Positions 31,886 to 41,135 of a stretch of DNA of 64,000 bases are shown here, piece after piece; within the stretch, counting starts at the first letter, position 1; each line of letters begins with the position of its first letter. The position numbers were made by a program, and so were the translations under genes. Origin of the DNA: Streptomyces sp. AM 2-1-1 (GTDB taxonomy: Bacteria > Actinomycetota > Actinomycetes > Streptomycetales > Streptomycetaceae); assembly GCF_029167645.1 (NCBI RefSeq), contig NZ_CP119147.1, forward strand, positions 2,604,001 to 2,668,000. Direction: 5' to 3'. The notes under the pieces were generated by a model. It saw nothing but the letters and a program-made list of their open reading frames with translations. It was not told where the DNA came from and searched no databases.

Positions 31886-34800
31886 CAGTACTCCGTTCCG
31901 AAGGGAAGGTTGATGGAATCGCGTGAGCTGTCCGCGAACGGGGAATCTTGTGAGCTGTCCGCCGACGGCGATTCGGTCACGCTGGTGGACCGTCGGCTGA
32001 GGTACCGCCCCAGTGAAGGCGCGTAGTTGCGCCCGTCCATGAGTGCCAGCCCGGCAAGCCGCCGATCGGCGGCTTGCGTGACACCCTGCCAGCCGTAGCG
32101 GCCCGTGCTGGCGGTCACACCGAACTCGTCGTAGGTGTGGGTGGTGACCTCGCCGGTGTCGGTGGTGAGCTCGACGGCGATGTTGCCCTGGATGTCGCTG
32201 AGCTGGAGACGGGTCGTGCTGGTGCTGCCGGTGCGGGCTAGCAGGTTTCCGTCCGGATCCGTGACGTAGCGGTTGGAGGTGGTCCCGTCGGTGTCCCAAC
32301 TTGGGCCGTCGAGCAGACCGTTGTAATGACTGGTGCGGCTGGAGGTGGTGGTCCAGGTTCCGCTTGTGTTCGTGGCGAGCACGGCTGTGCCGGGACGCTG
32401 CTCCGCATCCAGGACCCAGGTTTCACGGTCTGTTCCGTGGGTGACCTGTAGCGGTGTGCCGTCGCTGTAGTAGTCGTGCTGCGTCCCGTCCGCTGTGGCG
32501 GTGGTGTTGCCGAAGGCGTCGGAGGAGTAGCCGCTGCTGCTGATCTGGTTCTGCGCGTTGATGGTGTACGCGACGGATGTGGTCGCGCTGCAGTCCGTGC
32601 TGGTGGCCAGAGCGGTGCGGTTGCCCGCGTTGTCCAGGGTGTATGCGCGGGTCTGGCACAGGGTGTCGCCGTCGGTGCTCTTCACCTTGATCAGGCGGTC
32701 GGCAGCGTCGTAGGTATAGGTGCTGCTTGTCGAGGTGCCTGCTGTCCGGCTATCGGTCGCGTAGGCGCCCGTGATGGTGCGGGCGACGATGTCCGCCATT
32801 TCGACGGTGCCGTTCGCGGCGCTGTAGAGGCGCTCGACCGCAGCGCCGGTCTGGTCGTACTCGATGGACAGAGTGCTGCCGTCGGGGAGCGTTTCGGCTT
32901 CCAGACGGTCTTCGGCCCCATGACTGAGTAGGAACTTCCCGGCGATGGAGTCGGTGACGGTGACGACGCGGTCACCGTCGCTCGTGGTGCCGTAGGCGTA
33001 CGAGGTCGTCGCTCCGGTCGAGTCCGCGGTCCGAGTGACGCGGTCCAGGCCGTCGTAGGAGATGGCCGTGGTGTTGCCGCTGCCGTCCGTGTAGTTCGTG
33101 ACGCGTCCTCGTACGTCGTAGCCGTACGAGGCGGTCTTGCCGTCCGAGGCCACGGTCCGCTTCAAGCCGGTGACCGTGTCGTAGGTGACGGTTCGTGAGG
33201 GAAGGGCCGTGCCGGTGTCCGCGGTGACCGTCGTCTGAAGGAGACGTCCGGCGCCGTCGTAGGCGTAGGTCGTGGCGCGGTTCTTGCCGCCCGAGGTGAC
33301 GGTGACCGTGGCGCGGTTGCCCCAGCGGTCGTACGTGTAGGAGGTGACGGTCGTCGCAGTGCTGTCGCTGCTGGGGGCCGTCGTTTTGGTGCAGGTGAGG
33401 CCTGCCCATTCCGGGTGTCCGGCGCAGGCTCCCGAACCGCTGCCCGTCCACCTTGCGGTGGTGGTCACGGTCTTGCCGGCCGCACCCGAGCCCGGCCTGG
33501 AGACCGAGTTGATCTGACCGTCGGAGGCGTAGGCGTAGCCGGTGGCCAGCGCGAGTCCGGAGGGATCGGCGGTTTCCTTGGTCAGGTTGCCGGTCGTCCA
33601 GTCGTATGCGGAGGCTACGACCTTGCTGTCGGCAAGGGTGCCGTAGCCGTCGATCAGAGCACCTTCCGTTTTGGTGGTCACGAGATTGCCGGCTTCGGCT
33701 CCGGGGGGTCGGCCCTCGTCATAGGTGTACGTGACGCGTTTGCGTGCGGCGCGTACGTCACCCGCGGCGATGGATGCCTCGCCGGTGCTGGCGGTGAGAT
33801 CGGACTGGACGGTGACCAGGTGCAGCGGGCCTGTCTCGGTCAGCAGGAGACCGGAGTCGGCGGCGTAGGTACGGGCGGTGGAGAGCTGCTGGGCCCGCAG
33901 GGCCGTGTTGCTCTCGTTCTGCAGGCCCAGGCGGGCAAGGGCGTCGTCCGCACTGGGCGCGCTGCCCAGGGCTAGTTCGCGGTTGGCGGCGGTGACCTCG
34001 TAGGTGGTGTCGCCGTTTCCGTTGTACTCCTGGGTGGTGATGTGTCCGCCCGGGGTGGCCTCGTTCACGGCATGTCCGAAGGCGTCCGAGTAGGAGATCG
34101 AAGCCGTGACGTAGGCGTCCTTGGACAGGTCGGCGCCGGAGTTGCTGGACACAGAGCCGGATGTGAACACAGCCGTCGCGTCGGTGGGCGCGGTCTGCTG
34201 CCCCCACCTGGCCACGTCGGAAACTGCCATCTGGTAGGGCGCGCCGCTACCGCTGAGCGGGACACCGTAGACGACTGTGGTGACCGCGTCCGGCTCGCCG
34301 AGGGTGGTGCCGGCGCGCTTGGCGGTCAGCAACATGCCCGGCCCTGAGGCGGCGCTGTTTCCGATCGATCCGTACGTGAAGGACCAGGGCTGCCGACCGG
34401 GGGCGGTGTAGGTGGCGATGCGGTCCGCACTGTCGTAGGTGTAAGTGGTCTTCAGTGCCGGGCTGATCCGGGGGTCCCACACCTGGCGCAGATGCCCGGA
34501 GCTGTCGTAGGCGTACGAGACCGCGGCGTTCGACGTCGCCGCGCCAGCGCCCGGGTTGGCGGCCCAGAGCCTGACCTGGCTGACACGGCCCGTGTAGTCG
34601 CCGAACGTGCTGGCGGTCGCGGTGGTCGAGTCCGCGTAGACGAACTCCAGCGCCCGGCACCCGACCTTGGTCAGGTTCGTGATGCAGTCCGCCGGATTGA
34701 CCCCGGAAGCAGCAGTGACGGAGTACTTGGGCCGGGCCAGGATCTCGGTGCCCGAGATCACCGCCTGGGAGACGGAGACAGCGTCAGAGGTGCTGGTGTC

Positions 34801-37710
34801 TGCGACCGTGTCCAGCTTCCATGTGCCGACCGTGCCCGAGAGCCGGAACGTCGAGACGATGCCGGAGTCGTCGGCGAGAGTGAAGGTGGTGGCGTCTGTC
34901 GTGCCGGTCAGTGTGAGGCTGTTCTCTCCGCCGGAACTCCACGTTCCGTTGGTGCGGGTGAAGGAGATGGTGGTCTCCTGATCGAACCCTGTCAGCGTCA
35001 CGGCCGAGTCGGAGTTCTTCGTGACGGTGGAGAAGCCGGCTGCCTGCACGTTGGCTCCGCTGCCCGCCGCCCAGCCAGGGCCGAAGGCGTCCACCAGGCT
35101 CGCATCGTCCTCTCCATCGCGCTCCGAGGTGCGAGAAACCGCTCGACGCAGGAGCTTCATGTCAAACGAGTCCGTATCGGTCTCCACGACGCTGTAGTTG
35201 CCGGTCAGCAGGTTGACCGAGCCCGGACCGATGTTTCGGGCGGGCCCGTAGCCGCCGGCCCGGTCCAGGCCTATGCTGCGGCCCGCCGTGTAGGCGCTGG
35301 TACTGCTGTTGGACAGCCGGGCGCGGATCTCCAGATCGGTGTCGACGTCGAGCGTTGCCGCCACGTCCCACGTCAGCTTGGCCGCGGCACCGTCGCTCAT
35401 GGGCGCGGGCCAGGTGACCGAAGCGCCGCTGGACGCCGTGGTCACGTCAGAGGCGGGGATGAGCGTCCACTCGTCACCGGCGTCGGAGCGGTAGTACCAC
35501 TGGATGCCGGCGTAGGTCTTCAGCCCCCTGGCCTCGAGAGTGACTCGGCGGGCTGTAGTGATCCCCTCCTGAGGTCCGGTGATGGCCGCGCCGTCCTCAC
35601 CGACGCCGAAGGAGTAAGAGGTGGCGGTGGCGGAGATGTTTCCACCGGAGTCGACGGTCTTGACGTACAGGGTGTGCCAGCCTTCGGCAGGGGCGATGGA
35701 CACCGTGAGCGCGTCGCCGCCGTTGCCGTTGGTGGTGTCCAGGACCCGCTTGGGCACACTGGCGTCGTCCAGACCCCAGTAGTAGCCCGCACCGTCGGCG
35801 GAGGCGGTGTCCAGGGTGCAGGTCACAGCCTCATCGGCCTTCGCCGTCCAACCGCTCTCGGCGTAGGTGTCACAACCAATGGTGGGGGCCGCTGGTTTGG
35901 CGACGTTCGGAACGAAGGTGGTGTAGCCCGACCAGGACCCGTAGTCCGTGCCGTCATAGCCGCGCACCCGGAAGCGCAGGTGGGCTCCGGCAACCGGCGA
36001 GGCGGTGGGGACGGTCAGCTTCGCGGTGCCGCCCGAGGCGACCGAGGCGGAGACGGCGGTGTAGGAGTAGGTGGCCTCGCCGGTATAGGCGGGGTCGTTG
36101 CTGATCTCGAACTGCCCCTTCACCGCCGAGCCGTCCGGATCGGTGACCTTCGCGGAGAGGGTCGGGGTGTAGGAGGTGATGTAGCGCTTGCCGCTGTAGG
36201 CGTTCACCGCCGAGGGGGAGATCGCCGATTCACTCGTTGCGGCATAGGAGTTGTAGGTCACCGTCAGGTGCGGCTCGCCGGCCACATCTCCTGAAGCGTA
36301 GTTCGCCGAACGGTACCGCCGCCACGTCGAGGAATCGGTTTCACTGGCGCCCGCGACCCTCAGCCCGTAGTTGGCCGAGCCGTCCGCCCAGGCCTGCACG
36401 ATCGCATCGATGTCGAAGTTCACGGTGCCCGGCGGGCAAGCGGTGCTGTACCCGAGTGCCGCGGTGCTGGTGACCGCACCGGTCGTGGTGGTGGCGGGCT
36501 GAGCACCCCAGGTGATGGCCGAGGAATCCCACGCCCCGGTGATCCGTCGCACCTGGGTGCCCGCCCCCGAGGTCGAACAGGTCGAGGAGTAGGACGAGTA
36601 CAGGGCAAGGTTCGTGTCGGTGATGTGCTTGCCCTTGAAGGCCGCGACATCGAACTTCAGATACGCGCGCGCGATGTCCGCCCCCGCGTCGTACGTCCCC
36701 GACTTGAGCTCCGTGGAGGAAACCTGGGAGTCCGTGTAGTCCGGGGTCTGGACCCAGGTGTCGGTGGTCACCGCCAGCGTCGACGTCGGGTCCACGGTCA
36801 CCGGGTATGTCAGGTCCTGGTCGAAGTATTCAGCGTCCGGAGTCAGCACCAGGGACTGGGCGCCATCGGCGGCGGTCTCAACCTCGGTGGTGACCTTCGC
36901 CTGGTGATCAGACTCGCCCGAGGCGGCGTTCTTGCTGCTGTCCCACATCATCGGCGCCGGGGCCTCAGCCACCAGCTTGCCGTCACTGTCCTTCAGAAGC
37001 AGATGCCCCGAGTCCGCCTCCGAAAGCTTCAGGCCGTCCAGGTTCAGCGGAATGCGGTAAGAGAGGGCAGCGTTCGGCGCTTCGTCCAGAACGATGTTCT
37101 GCGAGAACCCCTGGGCCAGCGCAGTCACCGTCAGCGTCTGGTTTCCGCCCAGGTCGTACGAGGCGGTGTCGTCCTTCACCGTCGGGGTCGGCAACGTGGA
37201 GGACCAGCCAAGACCGAAACGGTCGTCCCCCGAGGCCACCGACGCCAGCTTCGTGTCACCGCCGTCGGAGACGGTGACGTCCGCCGCTGCCGCGGCTGGG
37301 GTCAGATGCGCGCCGGTGTCCGACAGCGAGGTGTCGATGTCCTTCCACGCCCCGCCCTGCTTCACTCGGATCGGCCCGGCATACGCCGCCGTCTGCAACT
37401 CACCTGAAGGCAACGCCCAGGTCGTGGAGTCCGCCGAGCGCTCCGACAGCACCTCGATCTTTCGGTCCTGGAGGCGCGCCATCAACAAGGCCGCCGCCAC
37501 CGAGTCCGCCGATGTGGCGGTCTCCGTGGTGTCGGAGACCGCTGCGGTTTGCGCGTCGGCTGCGAAGGGCGCACCTACGCTGAGCGACAGCAGCGCCGTC
37601 TCCGCCACCAGCACGGATGCGACTGCCAACGCTGTTCTTCGGGGCCCTGAGCGAGACAGTGCGTCCCGCCCCCCTGAAGCCGGGAAGAACCTTCTCCCCT
37701 TGAGTCTCAT
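31885..37710 (-). CDS. Large exported RHS/YD-repeat protein with DNRLRE domain, no toxin tip
   Basis: A 1941-residue protein. A long signal peptide (RRTALAVASVLVAETALLSL, ending near AFAADA-like residues 45-55) leads to beta-rich domains; a DNRLRE-type domain lies near 305-490 (WVQTPDYTDSQ, ARAYLKFDV, ITWGAQP, VQAWADGSANYGLRV). Fibronectin-like segments follow, then from about 950 YD repeats (YTYDSADRIATYT, YAYDGAGRLLQTT, YGYDVRGRVTNYT, ISYDGLDRVTRTA, YTYDAADRLIKVK) that build the RHS shell. The core end reads DGRNYAPSLGRYLS, but the usual DPxxxxN-type junction and toxin are absent: only 35 Ser/Asp-rich residues follow. CAGGAG five bases before the ATG fixes the start. Confidence 0.9.
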   Translation of the reverse strand: MRLKGRRFFPASGGRDALSRSGPRRTALAVASVLVAETALLSLSVGAPFAADAQTAAVSDTTETATSADSVAAALLMARLQDRKIEVLSERSADSTTWALPSGELQTAAYAGPIRVKQGGAWKDIDTSLSDTGAHLTPAAAAADVTVSDGGDTKLASVASGDDRFGLGWSSTLPTPTVKDDTASYDLGGNQTLTVTALAQGFSQNIVLDEAPNAALSYRIPLNLDGLKLSEADSGHLLLKDSDGKLVAEAPAPMMWDSSKNAASGESDHQAKVTTEVETAADGAQSLVLTPDAEYFDQDLTYPVTVDPTSTLAVTTDTWVQTPDYTDSQVSSTELKSGTYDAGADIARAYLKFDVAAFKGKHITDTNLALYSSYSSTCSTSGAGTQVRRITGAWDSSAITWGAQPATTTTGAVTSTAALGYSTACPPGTVNFDIDAIVQAWADGSANYGLRVAGASETDSSTWRRYRSANYASGDVAGEPHLTVTYNSYAATSESAISPSAVNAYSGKRYITSYTPTLSAKVTDPDGSAVKGQFEISNDPAYTGEATYSYTAVSASVASGGTAKLTVPTASPVAGAHLRFRVRGYDGTDYGSWSGYTTFVPNVAKPAAPTIGCDTYAESGWTAKADEAVTCTLDTASADGAGYYWGLDDASVPKRVLDTTNGNGGDALTVSIAPAEGWHTLYVKTVDSGGNISATATSYSFGVGEDGAAITGPQEGITTARRVTLEARGLKTYAGIQWYYRSDAGDEWTLIPASDVTTASSGASVTWPAPMSDGAAAKLTWDVAATLDVDTDLEIRARLSNSSTSAYTAGRSIGLDRAGGYGPARNIGPGSVNLLTGNYSVVETDTDSFDMKLLRRAVSRTSERDGEDDASLVDAFGPGWAAGSGANVQAAGFSTVTKNSDSAVTLTGFDQETTISFTRTNGTWSSGGENSLTLTGTTDATTFTLADDSGIVSTFRLSGTVGTWKLDTVADTSTSDAVSVSQAVISGTEILARPKYSVTAASGVNPADCITNLTKVGCRALEFVYADSTTATASTFGDYTGRVSQVRLWAANPGAGAATSNAAVSYAYDSSGHLRQVWDPRISPALKTTYTYDSADRIATYTAPGRQPWSFTYGSIGNSAASGPGMLLTAKRAGTTLGEPDAVTTVVYGVPLSGSGAPYQMAVSDVARWGQQTAPTDATAVFTSGSVSSNSGADLSKDAYVTASISYSDAFGHAVNEATPGGHITTQEYNGNGDTTYEVTAANRELALGSAPSADDALARLGLQNESNTALRAQQLSTARTYAADSGLLLTETGPLHLVTVQSDLTASTGEASIAAGDVRAARKRVTYTYDEGRPPGAEAGNLVTTKTEGALIDGYGTLADSKVVASAYDWTTGNLTKETADPSGLALATGYAYASDGQINSVSRPGSGAAGKTVTTTARWTGSGSGACAGHPEWAGLTCTKTTAPSSDSTATTVTSYTYDRWGNRATVTVTSGGKNRATTYAYDGAGRLLQTTVTADTGTALPSRTVTYDTVTGLKRTVASDGKTASYGYDVRGRVTNYTDGSGNTTAISYDGLDRVTRTADSTGATTSYAYGTTSDGDRVVTVTDSIAGKFLLSHGAEDRLEAETLPDGSTLSIEYDQTGAAVERLYSAANGTVEMADIVARTITGAYATDSRTAGTSTSSTYTYDAADRLIKVKSTDGDTLCQTRAYTLDNAGNRTALATSTDCSATTSVAYTINAQNQISSSGYSSDAFGNTTATADGTQHDYYSDGTPLQVTHGTDRETWVLDAEQRPGTAVLATNTSGTWTTTSSRTSHYNGLLDGPSWDTDGTTSNRYVTDPDGNLLARTGSTSTTRLQLSDIQGNIAVELTTDTGEVTTHTYDEFGVTASTGRYGWQGVTQAADRRLAGLALMDGRNYAPSLGRYLSRRSTSVTESPSADSSQDSPFADSSRDSINLPFGTEY

Positions 37711-37766
37711 GACAACTCCTGCGATCACCTGTCGGAGCCCTGCGCTCCGAAGTTAGGTGATCTTAT

Positions 37767-37810
37767 GGAGAAGTATGTGAAGGAGATTTCACGCCAAGTT
37801 CACTTTCTCC
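37767..37810. promoter_or_regulatory. Inverted repeat upstream of the RHS gene
   Basis: GGAGAAG (37767-37773) with GTGAA nearby is mirrored by TTCACTTTCTCC (37799-37810). The imperfect dyad lies 57-100 bases before the RHS start, in an AT-richer stretch, so it could be an operator or a leader hairpin. No regulator gene is adjacent. Confidence 0.35.
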
Positions 37811-38149
37811 ACAAGGAGACCTTGATCATTGTCGATCGTCTTGACATCTGCGCCCGAGAGCAACTCGAATCCGTTCTCGCGTAGGCAGGAAGGTATGACG
37901 ACCGCCCGATGCGACCCCGTTCTGGGTGGATTGCGCGGCGAGTGGTCTACATCCGGGTTGCGCCGGGGCCCGCCCCGGAGATGTGAGGAATGTGATCATG
38001 CTGTGACCGGCGGGTTCATCCCACTTCACGCCCGGGACAACCGGGTTGGACGCTTCGGCCACGATGGATTTCGCAATGCGGACCTCGCTGCTGCTCTTCA
38101 AGTGAGCGTTTCGTTCTCCGATGTCCGTTTCGTTTGCTCGATCTGTCGT
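37811..38149. other. Gap between the RHS gene and an IS remnant
   Basis: About 340 bases without a supportable gene. The short open frames on both strands show no known motif. The gap separates the RHS promoter from the end of the decayed transposase and may include old insertion-sequence end material, but I found no terminal repeat. Confidence 0.4.
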
Positions 38150-38850
38150 GCCAGTTGGGAGCGGTCTCGTGGGTGAGGCGGCGGGTCGTGGGTTTGACGG
38201 CGACCAGTTGGAACAATGGCGGCTGATTGGGGGGGTGCATTCCGTAATCGCGGGCCAGGCGGCGGTGTTGCATGAGCCGACCGAGGGCGCGTTCGAAGAC
38301 CCGTCGGCGTGGTTGGACGTTCAAGCGCCTCTGGTAGCGGGGTCGCACAGGACGCTCCCGAGGCCGATGCGAAGTCGGGTTACGTGTCCACGGCTTTGTT
38401 CTCGCAACCCCTGTCGGTCCAGGCTTTGCTGATCGTCGGATCGAGTGCGGCGACTTTGGTCACGGACCGTGGGGCGGCCGCGGAATCGTGGACGCTCGTG
38501 GCGGTGACGGCGAGGAGGAGCCCGGGGTGTCGATCAGGAGCACGGTTACGGAGGCTTTGATGCTCTGGCTGTCGATCAGGCAGGCACTGGGTCGGCTCGC
38601 GGCCTTCGACTTTGCGGACCTTGCGGCAGAGAAGGTTGGCGAGCTGGTGAAAGACCCGACAGCTTCCCAGCGGGCCGAAGTAGGCCTCACCCGCGCGGCT
38701 TCGCCGCTCGACTGTGGCGCGCTCTGCCGGGGAAAGCGGATGGACGAGATGCCGAGGACGAGCAGTTCCAGGCCCTGGCTGTCAGGCATGTCGGCACCGG
38801 CGACCCCCGATGACAGTCGCAGTCCGTCCTGGTCGGTGACCGGATGAACC
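38150..38850 (-). pseudogene. Decayed IS5-family (IS427/ISL2-like) DDE transposase
   Basis: Read leftwards in several frames, the pieces of an IS5-type transposase appear in the right order: PSACLIDSQSIKASVTV (first Asp; near 38580), DTPGLLLAVTATSVHDS, SKAWTDRGCENK (second Asp; near 38430) and, in another frame, QPRRRVFERALGRLMQHRR (the Glu; near 38290) then LARDY and RRLTHE near the end. About 25 codons between the first two pieces are gone, and frameshifts and at least one stop (after AVDT) break the frame. It cannot be active. N-terminal sequence and terminal repeats were not recognised, so the boundaries are approximate. Confidence 0.8.
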
Positions 38851-39110
38851 TATGATCCCAACATGCCGCGGTAAGTCGGATTCGGTCCGGTCAGAAGCTC
38901 TCCTTCCCGGCCCGGACACTGACGGATTCGATCGCGCACCGCGACCGGTCCAGCTCGCCTTGGGCGCCGGGTTCGTCCATGACCGCACGGTGGTGCCGTG
39001 CCCAGACCCGATCCGCGCTCCATCGGGCGAACCGCAAGTAGACCGGTTGCCAGGCCGGGTCGAACACCGGCGGGAGCCGCCCTCGCCTCCGGTCCCTAGC
39101 CCGCCGGTCC

Positions 39111-39458
39111 CTACGCCTCCGGGGCGTGCCCGGTCCGGGACGTCGCCGCGATGGCGTCTTCGAGATCGGGGTGCAGGTGGAGCACCGTGTCGGTCCCCGT
39201 GATGGCGAAGAGCCGGCGCAGGGGCACGGAGAGCGCGGCGATGCGCAGGTGGGCGCGCTGGTGCGTGGCGAGCATCAGCTGGAGGAACGTCGAGTCACCG
39301 AAGGTGATGTCGCCGGCGTCCAGGATGAGGCCGCCGTGGGAGGCGATGGCTTCTTCGATCTGCCTCTCCAGGGGCTCAAGCGTGTCCTCGTCGATCTCAC
39401 CGTGCGGCGCGAGCACCGGCAGGGGAGCTCCACCAGCGGAAGCGCCAAGTGTTGTCAT
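39111..39458 (-). CDS. STAS-domain anti-sigma-factor antagonist
   Basis: A 115-residue single-domain protein of the SpoIIAA/BldG type: LPVLAPHGEIDEDTLEPLE, GGLILDAGDITFGDSTFLQLML with the phosphorylatable Ser after GD, and a late VPLRRLFAITG then DTVLHLHPDLEDAI. In partner switching the unphosphorylated form would bind an anti-sigma kinase and free a sigma factor. No kinase or sigma gene is adjacent. The ATG at 39458 gives a normal length. The 260 bases between it and the transposase remnant contain nothing I can assign. Confidence 0.88.
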   Translation of the reverse strand: MTTLGASAGGAPLPVLAPHGEIDEDTLEPLERQIEEAIASHGGLILDAGDITFGDSTFLQLMLATHQRAHLRIAALSVPLRRLFAITGTDTVLHLHPDLEDAIAATSRTGHAPEA

Positions 39459-39893
39459 AGGGCAAATATTACCCGGGCCCGTGCCGTGGCGATCGGCGGC
39501 CCAGGGAGCCTGTCGGCCGGACTTCGCACGGGCCCGGTCGGCCGTGCGCGCGCACGGAGGGTGCGAGCGCGATCACGGAAAGCCCCGGCGCGAGAGCTTC
39601 CCGTGACCCCGTGTGGTGCGCCGCTCACGGACGCGACGCCACGTCATCCCCCCGCCCGGTCACCGACTCTGACGGGTGCACAGAATCGCGGGGACCGCGG
39701 GCTGCGGGGCTCGTAGGAACCGGACGGGCCCGACCGGCCCGCCACCCACCGTCACCGTGTCCCGCCGTTCGCCGCAGATCCTCCCTTTCCGTTCAACTTC
39801 CGTTCCTCGCAACGTTGTTCGGGGTACACCGCTGTCACCGACAATCCTGGCCCGGGCTCACGGGGGAGACCGGCGTCATGAAGGGAAACGCAG
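39459..39893. other. Divergent intergenic region without a recognisable gene
   Basis: 435 bases between the STAS gene and the three-gene membrane unit. It should carry both promoters. An AT-richer segment with CTTTCCGTTCAACTTCCG and GCAACGTTGTTCGGGGTACAC lies at 39782-39832, the likeliest promoter for the rightward unit. No gene-like open frame is supported. Confidence 0.4.
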
Positions 39894-41135
39894 GTGCCTG
39901 CGAACAGACCCGTCACCGAAGAGCCGACGCTGGAGGTCACCAGACCCTCGCGCCGGGGCCTGCGCAGGACGCTGGCCGCGGCGCTGCCCGTTCCGGTCGT
40001 GGGGCTGGCCCTGCTCGTGGCCTCCGGGAACCTGCTGCTGCCGATGCGGCACGTGGTCACCATAGAGGCGAAAATGGCCTCGAAGAGGGACTTCTTCCAG
40101 GACCCGGTGGTCGAGCGGTTGCTGATGAAGCACGGCTTCCGCGTGCACATCACCAACATGGGTTCGCGCGAGATCGCCCAGCAGGACTACGGGGGGTACG
40201 ACGTCGTCTTCCCCTCCGGTCAGCCGGCCGCCGACCTGATCAGCCGGGAGCGCGCCCGGGCGAACCACCCGGCGCTGCTGTACCGCCCGTTCGTCAGCCC
40301 CATCGTGCTGGCGACCTACCGCCAGTACGCCGAGGTGCTCACCGCGGAAGGCGTGGCGCAGAGCCTGCCAGGCTCGAGCGGCCGGCCGATGTACTACACC
40401 CTCGACATGCGACGGTTCCTGGATCTCGCCCACGGCAGGCGGAACGGTGTCCGGCGCGAGCGCGCCGACGGCTACCGCTGGGACGAGATCGACCGCGGCG
40501 ACCGTGTCCACAACGGCAACAAGATCCTCGCTCAGACCTCGGACATCTGCGAGTCCAACTCCGCCGGCACCTACCTCGGCCTGGTGGCCTTCGTCGAGCA
40601 CGGGAACGACGCACCGGACAGCGGGGCCGAGGCCGAACAACTCGCCCGGAAGATCAAGCCGCTCCTCGTCGAACAGGGCCTGCCGTCCTCCGAACGGGCC
40701 GAAACGTATCTCTCCCCCGACGGGCAGAGCATCGCCCCCGTCACGGTGATCTACGAGCACCAGTTCCTCGCCCACCAGATCGGTTACGCGGCCGAGAAGG
40801 GCGCGACCGACGACAGTCGGGTCCTGCTCTACCCGTCCACCCGCTTCGTCACCGAACCGCAGCTCGTCGCGCTGACCGACGACGGCGCCCGGCTCGGCGA
40901 ACTGGTCAGCGAGGACGGTGAACTCCAGCGCCGCGCCGTGGAACTGGGCTTCCGGCCGCGCAACTCCGCGCCGGGCGCGACCAGCGACGCGCTCACCCGG
41001 TTTCTCACCGGGCACGGGATCCCGGTGCCCACCACCTCCTCCGACGACACCCGGGCGATCCTGCCCACGCTGCCCCTGCTGGAGAAGATGATCGAGATCG
41101 TCGGGGACTGCCCCGCCCGGACGGAGACGCCGTGA
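39894..41135 (+). CDS. Membrane-anchored extracytoplasmic binding-protein-like protein
   Basis: A 413-residue protein, first of three overlapping genes. After a basic, polar N-terminus there is one hydrophobic helix (about 30-50, LPVPVVGLALLVASGNLLLP), then a large extracytoplasmic part. VVTIEAKMASKRDFFQDPVVERLL, GYDVVFPSGQPAADLI, PIVLATYR and LLYPSTRFVTEPQLVAL suggest a class II substrate-binding fold like that of extracellular solute-binding proteins, but there is no lipobox. GTG start. Its stop overlaps the next gene's GTG by 4 bases. Ligand and role unknown; no ABC permease is nearby. Confidence 0.7.
   Translation: MPANRPVTEEPTLEVTRPSRRGLRRTLAAALPVPVVGLALLVASGNLLLPMRHVVTIEAKMASKRDFFQDPVVERLLMKHGFRVHITNMGSREIAQQDYGGYDVVFPSGQPAADLISRERARANHPALLYRPFVSPIVLATYRQYAEVLTAEGVAQSLPGSSGRPMYYTLDMRRFLDLAHGRRNGVRRERADGYRWDEIDRGDRVHNGNKILAQTSDICESNSAGTYLGLVAFVEHGNDAPDSGAEAEQLARKIKPLLVEQGLPSSERAETYLSPDGQSIAPVTVIYEHQFLAHQIGYAAEKGATDDSRVLLYPSTRFVTEPQLVALTDDGARLGELVSEDGELQRRAVELGFRPRNSAPGATSDALTRFLTGHGIPVPTTSSDDTRAILPTLPLLEKMIEIVGDCPARTETP

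Noticed and set aside
31885..32050. Frameshift hiding an RHS toxin tip
   Set aside because: I read the minus strand past the core: the in-frame tail is clean, stops at a TGA overlapping the next ATG, and the following frame opens with a signal peptide rather than a continuation of RHS sequence.
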